From Mesostigma viride (Eukaryota > Streptophyta > Mesostigmatophyceae > Mesostigmatales > Mesostigmataceae): a stretch of 64,000 bases of DNA. Within the stretch, counting starts at the first letter, position 1. Each line of letters begins with the position of its first letter. The notes under the pieces were generated by a model. That model saw only the letters and a program-made list of their open reading frames with translations, was not told the DNA's origin and searched no databases. This document shows positions 54,541-64,000 of this stretch, one piece after another. The stretch spans positions 1,353,050 to 1,417,049 of the forward strand of contig RPFO01000050.1 of the NCBI GenBank assembly GCA_009746045.1, given 5' to 3'. Position numbers and translations under genes: made by a program.

Positions 54541-55260
54541 ATGAGCCCTTTGTTCACGCTGGTTCCGGCCCTTTACGCCATCGCTCTCCGCCACCAGCTC
54601 TTTGCCCCGCAACCTCTCATCACGGCGGGTGCGTCCTGCGGCAGCTGCGGGCTTGCTCTGGATACTACTGGGACGCACTACATCGCGTGCATGGGTGGCC
54701 AGCAGAACCAGAACTGGTTCCTCTATCTCCATACCGCTCTCCTCCGGGTGGTGTGTGCCATGGTTCGGTCGGTCTTTCCCCACTCCACCATCAAGTGCGA
54801 GGACGCGGATGGGGCCGCCCTCCTCTACTCACCCAACCACCGCCCCGACATTACCGTGCTTGACTACGACGGGCAGGGTTGCCACCTGCTCATCGATGTC
54901 TCCGTGGCTCGGCCGCTTTCCGGTCGCCACATCCTCCGGGCGGCTGTGGATGCCGGCGCTGCTGCCACTGTGGCTGAGCGCGACAAGTTTGCCTCCTACG
55001 GCAATGTGGGGCCCCACCGGGTCATCCCCTTTGTCCTTGAGGAGTTCGGGGCCATGGGCCCCAAGACAGCGGAGTTTTTCCACGAGTGCTGCCAGCGCCG
55101 TGAAGACCGCCTCGACCTCGAGGGTCAGACCGCCCCGTGGTCGGCCCGCACGTGGTCCTCGTATTGGCGGCAGCGCCTGTCACTCGCCCTCACTCGCACC
55201 GTGGCTGATGTGTTATTCCGCCGCACCCGGGCCGACTTTGTCGCGACCCATGCGGTCTAG
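54541..55260 (+). pseudogene. Third LINE 3' part, related subfamily, with intact REL domain
   Basis: 239 codons open to a stop at 55258. It carries the same CGSCGLALDTTGTHYIACMG zinc motif and RPDITVLDYDGQGCHLLIDV endonuclease motif, about two-thirds identical by eye to the 53-kb copy. The RT part is missing. The 3' UTR continues to ~55465, where old gypsy sequence resumes (TATATAGTACGTGGTTGCTC). Confidence 0.75.
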
Positions 55261-55468
55261 ATCCCTTCCAGGCCTGCATGGTGGGCCGGCAGCGCTGTTG
55301 CTGCGTGTAGTTTTGTGATGTCTAGTTAGTTGTACCTTGTGCCGCTGGCGTGATCCTTGGATGTCTGTGTCAGATTACTATTAATTTCTTCAGGGTTATT
55401 CTCCCAGTTATCGGGTTTTTCCTCATGTTGCATGCCTATCTCACCTCCGTAATCTATCATTCTTAATG

Positions 55469-55870
55469 AATATATATAGATATATAGTACGTGGTTGCTC
55501 TCTTTCTCTCTCTCCCTCTCTCACTGGGGAGGTGTTGCCTGCAGTGTAAGGTATCGGTACGAGCATCATGCCACGAAGACGGAGAGAACCTGTCAACAGA
55601 GAGATAGAACAGGTAGACAACCACGAGCAAGGTATAGAGGTGGTAGAGGTACCACCGCACGTCCAAGTAGGGACAGGTACAGGTGAGGTCATGGAGAGAC
55701 CTGCGGAAGGCTCCCCACGATCTAGAGACCAGGGCCGCAGAGATTCATCAGATGATGACAGTCCAGACGATCCAGGGTGGAACAAGGGGGGGACGGGCGC
55801 AGCCAGGAGATGCTCCAGCAGGGTTTCCAGCAGCAGCAACGGCAGCAGCAGGGTGGTCCCACGCGGAATG
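55469..55870 (+). pseudogene. Old gypsy: gag N-terminus
   Basis: ATG 55568 opens a 102-codon frame collinear with the young gag start (REIEQVDNHEQGIEVVEVPP, then TGTGEVMERPAEGSPRSRD), including a short CAG-rich tract. Homology ends abruptly at ~55870. Confidence 0.85.
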
Positions 55871-55875
55871 GGGTA

Positions 55876-56296
55876 GATTTTTGCAAGAAAAAAACGCTAG
55901 TTTCAATCGTCCGAAAACCGGACATTGCGCCGAAATTCTTGCCGAAAATTTGGCAGCCGAGCGAATTTTTCGCCCGACGGACTTTGCGCCGAAATTTTTT
56001 GTCTGCCGTGCTTCGAACTCAACCGACTCCTGCTGTTGCGTGCACTTTGTCCGATGCCGGCAGGCCACGCACGAATTTTGCGACCGAAATATGACGACTA
56101 GACAAGTTTATCGACGACCTACATCGATCTATTGCCACTTTTGAAGTCCTTGGCTTGCTAGCAGCTTTTGATTATCAATGCCGGGAACAAAATTGCCGAA
56201 ATTTTTTATTGAATCAGTACATATATGTGCACATGTCCGTAATTTTATCATTCGCAATTTTGACATTGTCGGAGTATTTGACAACTTAGGCATTGC
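55876..56296. other. Featureless stretch
   Basis: Recurring CCGAAATTTTT-like segments (55920-56010, ~56195) are the only pattern. No gene is recognised. Confidence 0.4.
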
Positions 56297-56299
56297 GCC

Positions 56300-56940
56300 T
56301 AGAAAAAGGTGCCCCATCCGTCGATGTCAAAATCGCCGAAGGAGTACACTCCCTGGTACTGGTCTCCCCTGTAGTTGGGAGGCTCGCCTGTATACATTTT
56401 GGTGTTCCACTTGGCCCCGCCGTTCTCCGCAGCAGCCAGGAACTCCTGCTGGGCCTCGGCCCTCAGGCGCATCATTGATACATTGGGAGAGCCCGGAATT
56501 TCCGTGCTCTCCACCACCACTCTCGCCTGATTGTCAGGCACGCATTGGTAAGCAGGGTTCAAATCTGAATCGGGTGGCACCAGATCGATCATGCCATTGC
56601 CGAACGCAATGACACCTGCACCCCACTGTGCAGAAGGTCCGAGCAACTCTACATCAATTCTGATGTTTGCAGCGTGCTCATTTTTGTCGACCATCACATA
56701 GGTATGCTGAGAACCGAAAATATTGCTCTGCTCCATTTGTGACAGTGTTAAATTTCGGCAAGGTTGGCTGCTTGCAATCGACAGGAAATTGGTGACCCCG
56801 ACAGCCAGACGCGCAAGGGTTATAACTGCAGGTAGAACCCAAAATTTGTCGATAAGGAGTAATGGAAGGGCACGACCACCAGTCACTAGTATTCGCTTCA
56901 CCGGACACCTTTTTCAGCTTCCGGATAAAATTCAGCAAGA
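56300..56940 (-). CDS. Fragmentary unknown gene, probable 3' exon
   Basis: An open frame ends in FGDFDIDGWGTFF at 56300 and includes IRIDVELLGPSAQWGAGVIA, VVVESTEIPGSPNVSMMRLR and QQEFLAAAENGGAKWNTKMY, with ordinary protein composition. The upstream limit is uncertain: the frame extends to a GTG at 56901, and a neighbouring frame (CSYNPCASGCRGHQFPVDCK) may hold an earlier exon or signal a frameshift. No family is recognised. Confidence 0.4.
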
Positions 56941-57057
56941 GCAGCGGCGATTAGATACTAAATATTGCGTTATTGGTTCGTACCGTACCCAGACAAAAAT
57001 TGTACTAGTGACGCAATTGTACTAGGCGGAATGACAACTGCGCCCGGCAAATAAGTA

Positions 57058-57270
57058 TTTATTGCTCCAACCCCACACCTAACTTGTTCCGGAGCTGTTC
57101 GAAGCGAAGAGCAATGGAAGGGATCGGACCCGAGCCAGATTTGAGTGCGGAACATGATGGCTGGCCTACCTCACTCCGAACATTAAGGTGGACCCGGGTT
57201 CGAATCCTGTCAGTGCTATTCGCTTCGAACAGTTCCGGAACGATTTTTTTTGTGGGGGTGGAGCAATAAA
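57058..57270. mobile_element. 213-bp inverted-repeat element with pol III B-box
   Basis: The ends TTTATTGCTCCAACCCCACA and TGTGGGGGTGGAGCAATAAA are inverted. A second inverted pair, built on GTTCCGGA and GTTCGAAGCGAA, lies inside. The interior holds GGTTCGAATCC (57197-57207), a perfect B-box core. No ORF is meaningful. It is MITE-like or a tRNA-derived element. Confidence 0.75.
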
Positions 57271-57558
57271 TTCTCGACATGCAGAAACAAATGTCGAATA
57301 GATTGTGCAAAAAAATATCGAAATCCTTATCATTATTTAAATATACAGCATAAAATTATGTTGCAGTAAAAAATAACTGTTAATTGAAGGCCGCAAAAAA
57401 TTATCAACTACCCTTAAACTTGACCACAGAAAGATCTCGAAAAATATATACAATATATGCGGCCACCTTTTTACACCCTACTGAAGCCCCACTCTAAAGA
57501 TATAATACGAGCCGAAACTAGGGCGTCGTCTACCCGCAGCGAGACCCCAATTTCTTGT

Positions 57559-60500
57559 TTAAGTCGGTGCCGGCCCCTCCGGGGCTTCATCCTTGATCAC
57601 CAGCGCAGTAAGCCACTTGTCGAGCTCCTTGCTCATCCTGATGTCGGCACACATTCCGTCGCTGCGCACGCGTGCTTCTAGCCGGAGAGCCGGAGCGACG
57701 CAGAGATAGCAATTCACAAGCTCGGGCTGGCGTGACGGTGGCCAATCCTCAACGTTGAGCGTGAAATGCAGGGGGTCATGCTTATCCCGCTTCCAAATCC
57801 GAACGGGAAGAATGCCGTTCCCGGCGAGGAACAGCTCCTTCTCCCGTCCGTTCCGGCCCTCGACCCACCTCTCGAAGTTCTCGTCTAACACGATCGGCCC
57901 GGCTTCGCTTACAACCTCAGCCAACCAGAACGGGTGGATGGGATCGTGATCCGTGTCCTTGTCCGATGGAACTGCCACATAGTCGTGGAGTCTCATCTGC
58001 CGGCCCATCGCCTCCCGCTTGTCCTTCAGCTGCTCCCCCCGCGTCACCATGCGAACCGGAGGGTTGGGCTGGCTCGGTGGCAGCAAACGGACAGTTTTCA
58101 TCGAGCTTCCTGCATCATTGAACTCGATGATAAACGACCACTCGCTTAGACATCCCTCAAACCGCCCAGCCAAACAGGGCGGACAGTAGCAGGAATAGCG
58201 CCTAATCATCAAAAGGCCAGGGTCGGACTTGTCCAGTCGCCACCAATGCGCCTTCTTGATGCCAGGCACCTCCTCAACCTCCGCGCGTCGGCCGGACTCG
58301 ACGTCCTGTCATCAAATAGTTAGGACAAAAAGAATACCGTTCAAATTAGCAAAATTGACCAAAAACCAATAAAACAGGGTATAGCTGCAGAGAGACCCCT
58401 TAAAAAAAAAATTAACGACAAGACATCAAGTGATCAAAATTCGACACAGGGTATAGCTGCAGAGAGACCCCATTCGAATCATAATAACAACGTACGACAA
58501 GATATCAAGTGATCAAAATTCGACACAGGGTATAGCTGCAGAGAGACCCCATTCGAATCATAATAACAACGTACGACAAGATATCAAGTGATCGAAATTC
58601 GACACAGGGTATAGCTGCAGAGAGACCCCTTCATACCGAAAGAACAAGCGAAATTTCATACCTAAAAGAAAAGCAACCCATGGACAGTATATAGGGTCTC
58701 TCTGCAGAGATACCTTTATTGGGTTTGAATTTTTATAGAACAGCGGCAGTTGACGTCTTAAAACCTGAAATAACACAAAATTCCGTACCGGGGGTAAAAG
58801 GAAGAAGTGGCGAGTGACGTTCTCGGCCCGCGCGCGGGCCGACTCCCTGCTCGATGTCTTGCCGCCCTGCCAGTTCTGGTTCAAGTAGGCGACTAGCTGG
58901 TGGGTCTCAAGTATGTGCTGGTTTTCGGGAATCCTCTGCATTTCCCTCAAGACGCACTTGCACTTCGCTCCTTGACCATCCACCTCCCCCTTCCCATGCT
59001 GCTCCCCCATGTAGTGGAACTCAAAGGCCTGCAGGTCGGGATCCCCCATGAGCAGACCGTTAATCTGGTTAATCACGTACCTGGACTTAAACTGCACCGC
59101 GCAGTTGTCCGAGCACATGTACAGGTTTCGCACCTCTACCCCTACTTCTACCCGCAGGGTTTCCAGAATCTTGCGAAGAGCGTATACGAGTGCGCGCTCG
59201 CCCCGCTTGATACTGGAATCCCCCAGGAAAAAGAAGACGCGCTTTTCCAGCTCGCCGTTGAGCCGATAACGCACGATCATGGGCATCAGGATGTGGCTGC
59301 GCTTGTGGAAGTACTGCGACTGCAGTTGGACGTAGCTGCTGTTCTCGTAGTTCTCGGCCCAGTCGCCGTGCACGAGCACGTCCCCCTCTCTCAGATTCTT
59401 CTCCCGATCCTTGATTGTATCCGCCTGCGACCAGGCCGTAAAGCAGTGCACGGTGAACTTGTCCCACTCTTAAGAATCTCGTCCCGCAGCTCAGCTGGGG
59501 TGGACCTCATTTGGACTTGCTCGGGCCGCTTCACCTTCTTCGCCGCCCTGCCATCGGTCTCGCCCTGTTTCGCAAAGGTCCGCAGACAGTTTCGATTTGC
59601 AATAAAATCGCATTTCGATAAGATAACTGCAACTCACAAAGGGTCTCGCTGCAGCTATAGGTCACAAAAAAAAAAGTCAACAACATTTAACGGAGAAATA
59701 AAATCGAAACCTACTCACCCTCACCCCTCGGGTCACAGTCTGCTCCACCATCTCGAACTTGAACCAATTCAGAATCTCCGTGGAATTCTTGTCCCGATCA
59801 CACTGCACCCAGTTATTATGGATGCCGCATGATTCCTCAGGACAGAACCCCTCCACACACGCCATCTTCAGTATGCGGTGAACCCTCTCCGTCCTCGGCA
59901 CCCCATCTTCGTCCTCCACCAGCCTCTCAGAAATGTCGAGGTCTTCCAGGTCCCGTCCCCGCCATTCATCTTCCCCCTCCCCCTCTTCCATCCCCCCGCC
60001 CATTCCGCCCCCTTCACGCAGCCCGTTATCCCTGCCGTCAGTCTCGGCGGACACCGGGCAGTGAAAGTGCTTGATCCAGTCCGTCGAGTGAATGGCTTTC
60101 CACATTCCGCAAGTACCGTCCGGCTGTCTGTACTTGGAGCATCCCGCACACTCCGCGCCACACTTGCAGTTCTTGCCGTGGTTCGCATTGCAGTGCTTGG
60201 TCCACGCCCCCATGGCCGACTGCATGGTGACGTGCTTCTCACACGCGCACAGGTTCCTCTCCTTCCACTTGCCCTTGATGCAATCGGGCGCGTATTTGCA
60301 GAAGGTCGTGTAGCCCACGTGAATGCCCACGTCCTTATCATACTGGTTACTCCTTTTGTTCCAGTACGCATGCTTTTCGAGAAAGTGATTGTACATGTCC
60401 TCCTTGGAGGTCATGTAATAGCGCGCTCCCTCAACGGCGACGAGCACCCCGCGATTGCCACGACCCTCCCTGCTGTAAGTGCGCTTGACATCCTTCATCT

Positions 60501-61284
60501 GGGAGGAGGCGCGCGACTCATCATCGTGCATCCACGCGTCCACTATCGCGTCAATCACGAATTGCGGCAAAGGGCGCCCCTTGCGAGCCTGCGCGTGTCT
60601 GAGGTAGTCCAACTTCTGCTGCCTTCGTATCGCGCGAATTCCGCGAATCTTCTTGGCGTCCATCCCCGTCAGGTTCTCCAACTCCGCGGCCGAAAACTCC
60701 TTCTCCAAGTCGTCACCACAGTAAAGCGTGGACATCAGCACCATCCTGACGTCTCTGTCTGCGTCGCTTTTGGTCAGACCATCAAAAAAGCCGTTAATCC
60801 GAGCCACCCAGAACCTGTTCAGTTCTGCCATCCGCTCCTGATTGTAAAGCTTTTTCGCCTCCTCATGATACTTCCCGTGACCTAGTTCAGCGGCCCTAGA
60901 GTTAAAGCCAGCAATCATCTGGTCGAAAGCCGGCCCCCGCCCCTCGGGTTTTGTCATCGCCTGAGCCGCTTCAAACGCCTGGTCAGCGAAATATTCCCCA
61001 ATAACCCTCTTTGATTTCGAGTATTCTCCCGGCCGCTTGACTTCCTTGGCTTCAGGCTGCGCTGGATTCTGGTTCTCATCTCCGAAAACCCTTTTTGCGC
61101 CAGTTGACTGCTTCGTCCCGGTGTTCAACTTAATTGCACTGAATCCTGGACGACCGGACGCAAGGGCGAAAACTCCCACCCGTTCGCGTGCTGCATGCCA
61201 TGACGACCGGCACAACGAAATCCATGCAAATCGAGTATCGTTGGGAAAAGCGACAATTACAGACAAAGTTCGAAAGTGTATCAT
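57559..61284 (-). CDS. Transposase-like gene of DFAENY type, three exons
   Basis: Exon A is 61284-59719, exon B ~59563-58789 and exon C 58305-57559, with GT..AG junctions (GTGAGT, GTACGG donors; CAG acceptors). Exon A has a Cys/His region (FCKYAPDCIKGKWKERNLCA, CACEKH, CKCGAECAGC). Exon B has VLVHGDWAENYENSSYVQLQ and later LYMCSDNCAVQFKSRYVINQ and GEQHGKGEVDGQGA, matching the RNase H-like DxxENY..H-GK-D layout of transposase-derived proteins widespread in protists and animals. Exon C (YSCYCPPCLAGRFEGCLSEW) is a Cys-rich tail. One frameshift occurs in exon B near 59470. Terminal repeats were not found, so it may be a transposon or domesticated. Confidence 0.6.
58380..58720. repeat. 81-bp tandem repeat carrying a CTGCAG palindrome (intron)
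   Basis: About four units (starting near 58380, 58446, 58527, 58608) contain AGGGTATAGCTGCAGAGAGA followed by CCCC, separated by CGACAAGATATCAAGTGATC. A related palindrome GGTCTCTCTGCAGAGATACC is at ~58698. All lie in the intron between exons B and C. Confidence 0.85.
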
Positions 61285-61295
61285 TTTTTACCACG

Positions 61296-61680
61296 ATTGG
61301 GGTCTAGCTGCAGCTAGACCCTTAGAGGGGCTTTTTCCGTTAGACGAAAAGATTACCTGATGTGGTGAACTTAGCATACCCCGACCAAGATTGGGGTCTC
61401 GCTGCAGCTAGACCCTTCATTGCGGCGTGCGATTGTTAAATCACAGACTTCTGATTCATTAATTTTATAGCAACCATAAAGAGGGTCTAGCTGCAGCGAG
61501 ACCCATGAATTTAAGCTATTGCTTGTGGTCATAAATGGTCTAGCTGCAGAGAGACCCCAATAAGGACGAAAAGATTTCAGGTTTTCCTCACCTTCGCGGC
61601 TCATTCTCTTATTAGTTCTCCCAGAACACTCAGATACCTGCATGGCGAGAATAACAAAAATAACACAGTAGCATTGATAA
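61296..61680. repeat. GGTCT-AGCTGCAGCT-AGACC palindrome copies upstream of transposase gene
   Basis: Near-palindromes GGTCTMGCTGCAGMKAGACC occur at about 61305, 61395, 61484 and 61529, and one more in the first intron (~59643). Exonic sequence lacks them. An ORF at 61371-61643 overlaps these and is not called. Confidence 0.8.
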
Positions 61681-61788
61681 AATTGTTTATCAGAAAATAT
61701 ATATAATAATTACAGTATATTTTGCAAAAGATTTTATAATATATTGTGAATAGCATGGATTAATTCCACATACTTTAATAATATGGTA

Positions 61789-63890
61789 TGTTAAAGAATA
61801 TAGATTCGTGTATCCATTGCTCCCACTCCACCAACTTCTTATTGAAAACATTAAGTGGTCGCTTAAAATGGACAGCAAAATGGCGTCCACTGCCATTTGC
61901 AGTTCTCCGAGCAAAGTTTGCGAAACCCCAAGACAACAAAACACAGGGAGGGTGGGTGGGCAAGAAAAAAGACCTTCCCCTTCCTCGCAAGGTCCCTAAA
62001 AAGACGACACAACACGCTACATGGCAACGCCCCTAAAAAAATCCCAGCCTTACTGACACAACTAATGTCAGACCGGCAACTACGAAATGTCAGCAAAATG
62101 ATTCGAGTCAGAACTTTTAACTACACTAGTCGCCAATCAAAGGCAGTTTCAGGCCAGCATACAAAATTAAAAGGCCTTATAAATACGACCTTTTTAACCG
62201 CCTGAACAACAACGAAAACTGCCCGTAACTAATCACCCAGTTACAAAATCCAAACTGATTATCATCCGCTAAAAACGGCCCTAGTCGCCGGCCATGCCAG
62301 CGAAACTGGAACCCCAAGAGCGTGCCACGTAATCTTTGCCGCCGTCAGGAACACTTCGATTGCGGCGTTCGTTCTCGCCCATTATAAGAAACTATTTTCA
62401 GAGAAATCCGATTCGTGTATCCATTGCTCCCACTCCACCAACTTCTTATTGAAAACATTAAGTGGTCGCTTAAAATGGACAGCAAAATGGCGTCCACTGC
62501 CATTTGCAGTTCTCCGAGCAAAGTTTGCGAAACCCCAACTCCCCCACGCCTGGCTGACTCAAAGCCGCTCCCTCTTTCCAAGGACCGCGTGTCCATTGAG
62601 AATGCCCTGCCGCAATGGACCCCGTTTTAACACCAGCAGCTGTGGATGCATTGATGCACTGTTATAGGTAACCACATTCTCGCGAATTGACCCTTTGCAG
62701 GGCCCGCCACCGACCCCAAAGAAGGCCTCCCCTCTGATCGGCAACAGGAGTTGTTGTTGTTGCGAAGACAAAGCAGAAGACACAGCGATCAAGCAATTAC
62801 CGAAACCCCAAGTTTCGTTTCTCACTATATTTCGCCACGACCCCTTTAGGAGAGCATCGTCCTTGACAGGGGGCACACCCCCGCACCTACCATGCTAACA
62901 GATTTACCGTTAGGCATATAATCAAGGCCGCATATCAGCCCTCACCCCCAGCGCCGAGACCGCGCGCCAAACAACGGTGTGAGTGAAAATATTTTTAAAT
63001 TTATTAAAATTATCGCCACGACCTCAACTAGTCCAACCCGGAGCGCAAGCATCCCCAGGTACGAACCAGCCCAAGGCAGGCCAGCCAACGTCACAGAACC
63101 TTAACCCGAAGCGCAAGCATCCTCAGGTACAAGGCTGCCACGCAGGCCAGCCCTTCCGTTTCGACAAGCAGATCTTCCCCTTCATATTCGATCTGAATAT
63201 TGCACTAGCGCAGCCCAACCTCCTGCGCAGATTCCCAACCATCCGGACCCAGATCCAAAGTGAGAATCAGTCCGGACACTTGGCAGCCGCTGTGACTTCC
63301 GTGAAACCGGAAGCTCAGGGGCTGCCGCCCGTCTGTTAATTTAATTAAGCCCTGCGCCCGAGCGGGCACAAGGCCGGGGAGGCGTCGGCATTCCTTGCAT
63401 CACCATAGCCTCGGCCAACGCGTGCCCAGCGTCATGCAAGAAAAAAGACCTTCCCCTTCCTCGCAAGGTCCCTAAAAAGACGACACAACACGCTACATGG
63501 CAACGCCCCTAAAAAAATCCCAGCCTTACTGACACAACTAATGTCAGACCGGCAACTACGAAATGTCAGCAAAATGATTCGAGTCAGAACTTTTAACTAC
63601 ACTAGTCGCCAATCAAAGGCAGTTTCAGGCCAGCATACAAAATTAAAAGGCCTTATAAATACGACCTTTTTAACCGCCTGAACAACAACGAAAACTGCCC
63701 GTAACTAATCACCCAGTTACAAAATCCAAACTGATTATCATCCGCTAAAAACGGCCCTAGTCGCCGGCCATGCCAGCGAAACTGGAACCCCAAGAGCGTG
63801 CCACGTAATCTTTGCCGCCGTCAGGAACACTTCGATTGCGGCGTTCGTTCTCGCCCATTATAAGAAACTATTTTCAGAGAAATCCGAATC
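61789..63890. repeat. Interleaved direct duplications
   Basis: About 61806-61931 recurs at 62412-62539 (contains AAAATGGACAGCAAAATGGC). About 61966-62408 recurs at 63438-63884 (contains GACCTTCCCCTTCCTCGC through TATTTTCAGAGAAATCCGA). Between them, 62983-63339 holds a Pro/Gln-rich ORF without recognisable domains. No gene is called from 61680 to the window end; AAAATTAAAAGGCCTTATAAATACG inside the long repeat is TATA-like. Confidence 0.85.
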
Positions 63891-64000
63891 ATTATTTAGT
63901 AAATCATTTACAAGAAAAAGTGGTATAGACTATTATTATTATATAGTTCGGCAATCTATGATAGTAAGACATACCGGATGTCAGGTTTATCAGCGGCCTC

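Larger units (their letters stand above)
28838..55870 (+). mobile_element. Old Ty3/gypsy element, split by four younger insertions
   Basis: Pieces collinear with the young gypsy are spread over 27 kb. An LTR is split into 28838-29042, 41538-41852 and 43174-43328. The leader is 43329-44014. A damaged hybrid-binding ORF lies at 52485-52990, and the gag start at 55469-55870, where homology stops. The gaps are filled by the young gypsy, an hAT element, a copia element and LINEs, three of them with exact target-site duplications. No pol or 3' LTR of this copy is seen, so it is truncated. It is clearly diverged from the young copy, so it is the older insertion. Confidence 0.8.

Overview
The window comes from a eukaryotic nuclear-type genome, most plausibly a microalga, carrying a virus-like block and a dense nest of transposable elements. 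The evidence is spliced genes with GT..AG introns, AATAAA polyadenylation signals, a Ty3/gypsy chromovirus, a Ty1/copia element, LINEs, hAT and MITE elements, microsatellites, and one gene with a transit-peptide-like N-terminus. I see no bacterial operon structure. The species cannot be named from sequence alone.

Region 1 (1-15.9 kb) is GC-rich and virus-like. Positions 1-12776 form a giant inverted repeat: arms 1-6368 and 6388-12776 around a 19-nt loop. The mirror partner of 12777 onward would lie left of the window, so the true palindrome may be longer. Each arm encodes a SET-domain methyltransferase fused to an unrecognised C-terminal domain, a 352-residue protein carrying a paralogous copy of that domain, a 149-residue protein and a 71-residue basic protein. 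A 192-residue CxxC protein lies just outside. Three of these genes share one architecture: a first exon of 15-26 codons, a phase-0 intron of 110-138 nt and repeated TTCTTCCC. Upstream regions share an ATTGGTGGATACT motif, CCAAT arrays and GGACTTAGC motifs. Both arms contain frameshifts, mostly at different sites. Tandem repeats (13986-14680) and a 180-residue orphan gene (15266-15808) follow.

Region 2 (15.9-28.8 kb) is host-like DNA. It has LINE remnants, a MITE family with ~60-bp terminal inverted repeats, and two multi-exon gene models. One on the minus strand (23541 to 21791) looks organelle-targeted. One on the plus strand (24528-27999) weakly resembles Gdown1/GRINL1A.

Region 3 (28.8-55.9 kb) is a set of nested insertions. 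An old gypsy copy (from ~28838 to ~55870) is split by four insertions: a young gypsy (29043-41537, 583-bp LTRs identical by eye, TSD TCTTC), an hAT element (41853-43173, 8-bp TSD), a copia element (44015-52479, 647-bp LTRs, TSD ATCAC) and several LINE 3' ends (52995-55465). The young gypsy encodes an RNase H1-type hybrid-binding protein before gag and a large unknown ORF after integrase. It is itself interrupted by a perfect foldback palindrome. The copia element has gag and pol in one frame separated by UGA followed by CUAG, a known leaky-stop context. Its protease-like domain lies between integrase and reverse transcriptase.

Region 4 (55.9-64 kb) holds a fragmentary unknown gene, a 213-bp inverted-repeat element, a three-exon transposase-like gene of the DFAENY type whose introns and flanks (but not exons) carry a CTGCAG-centred palindrome, and interleaved duplications.
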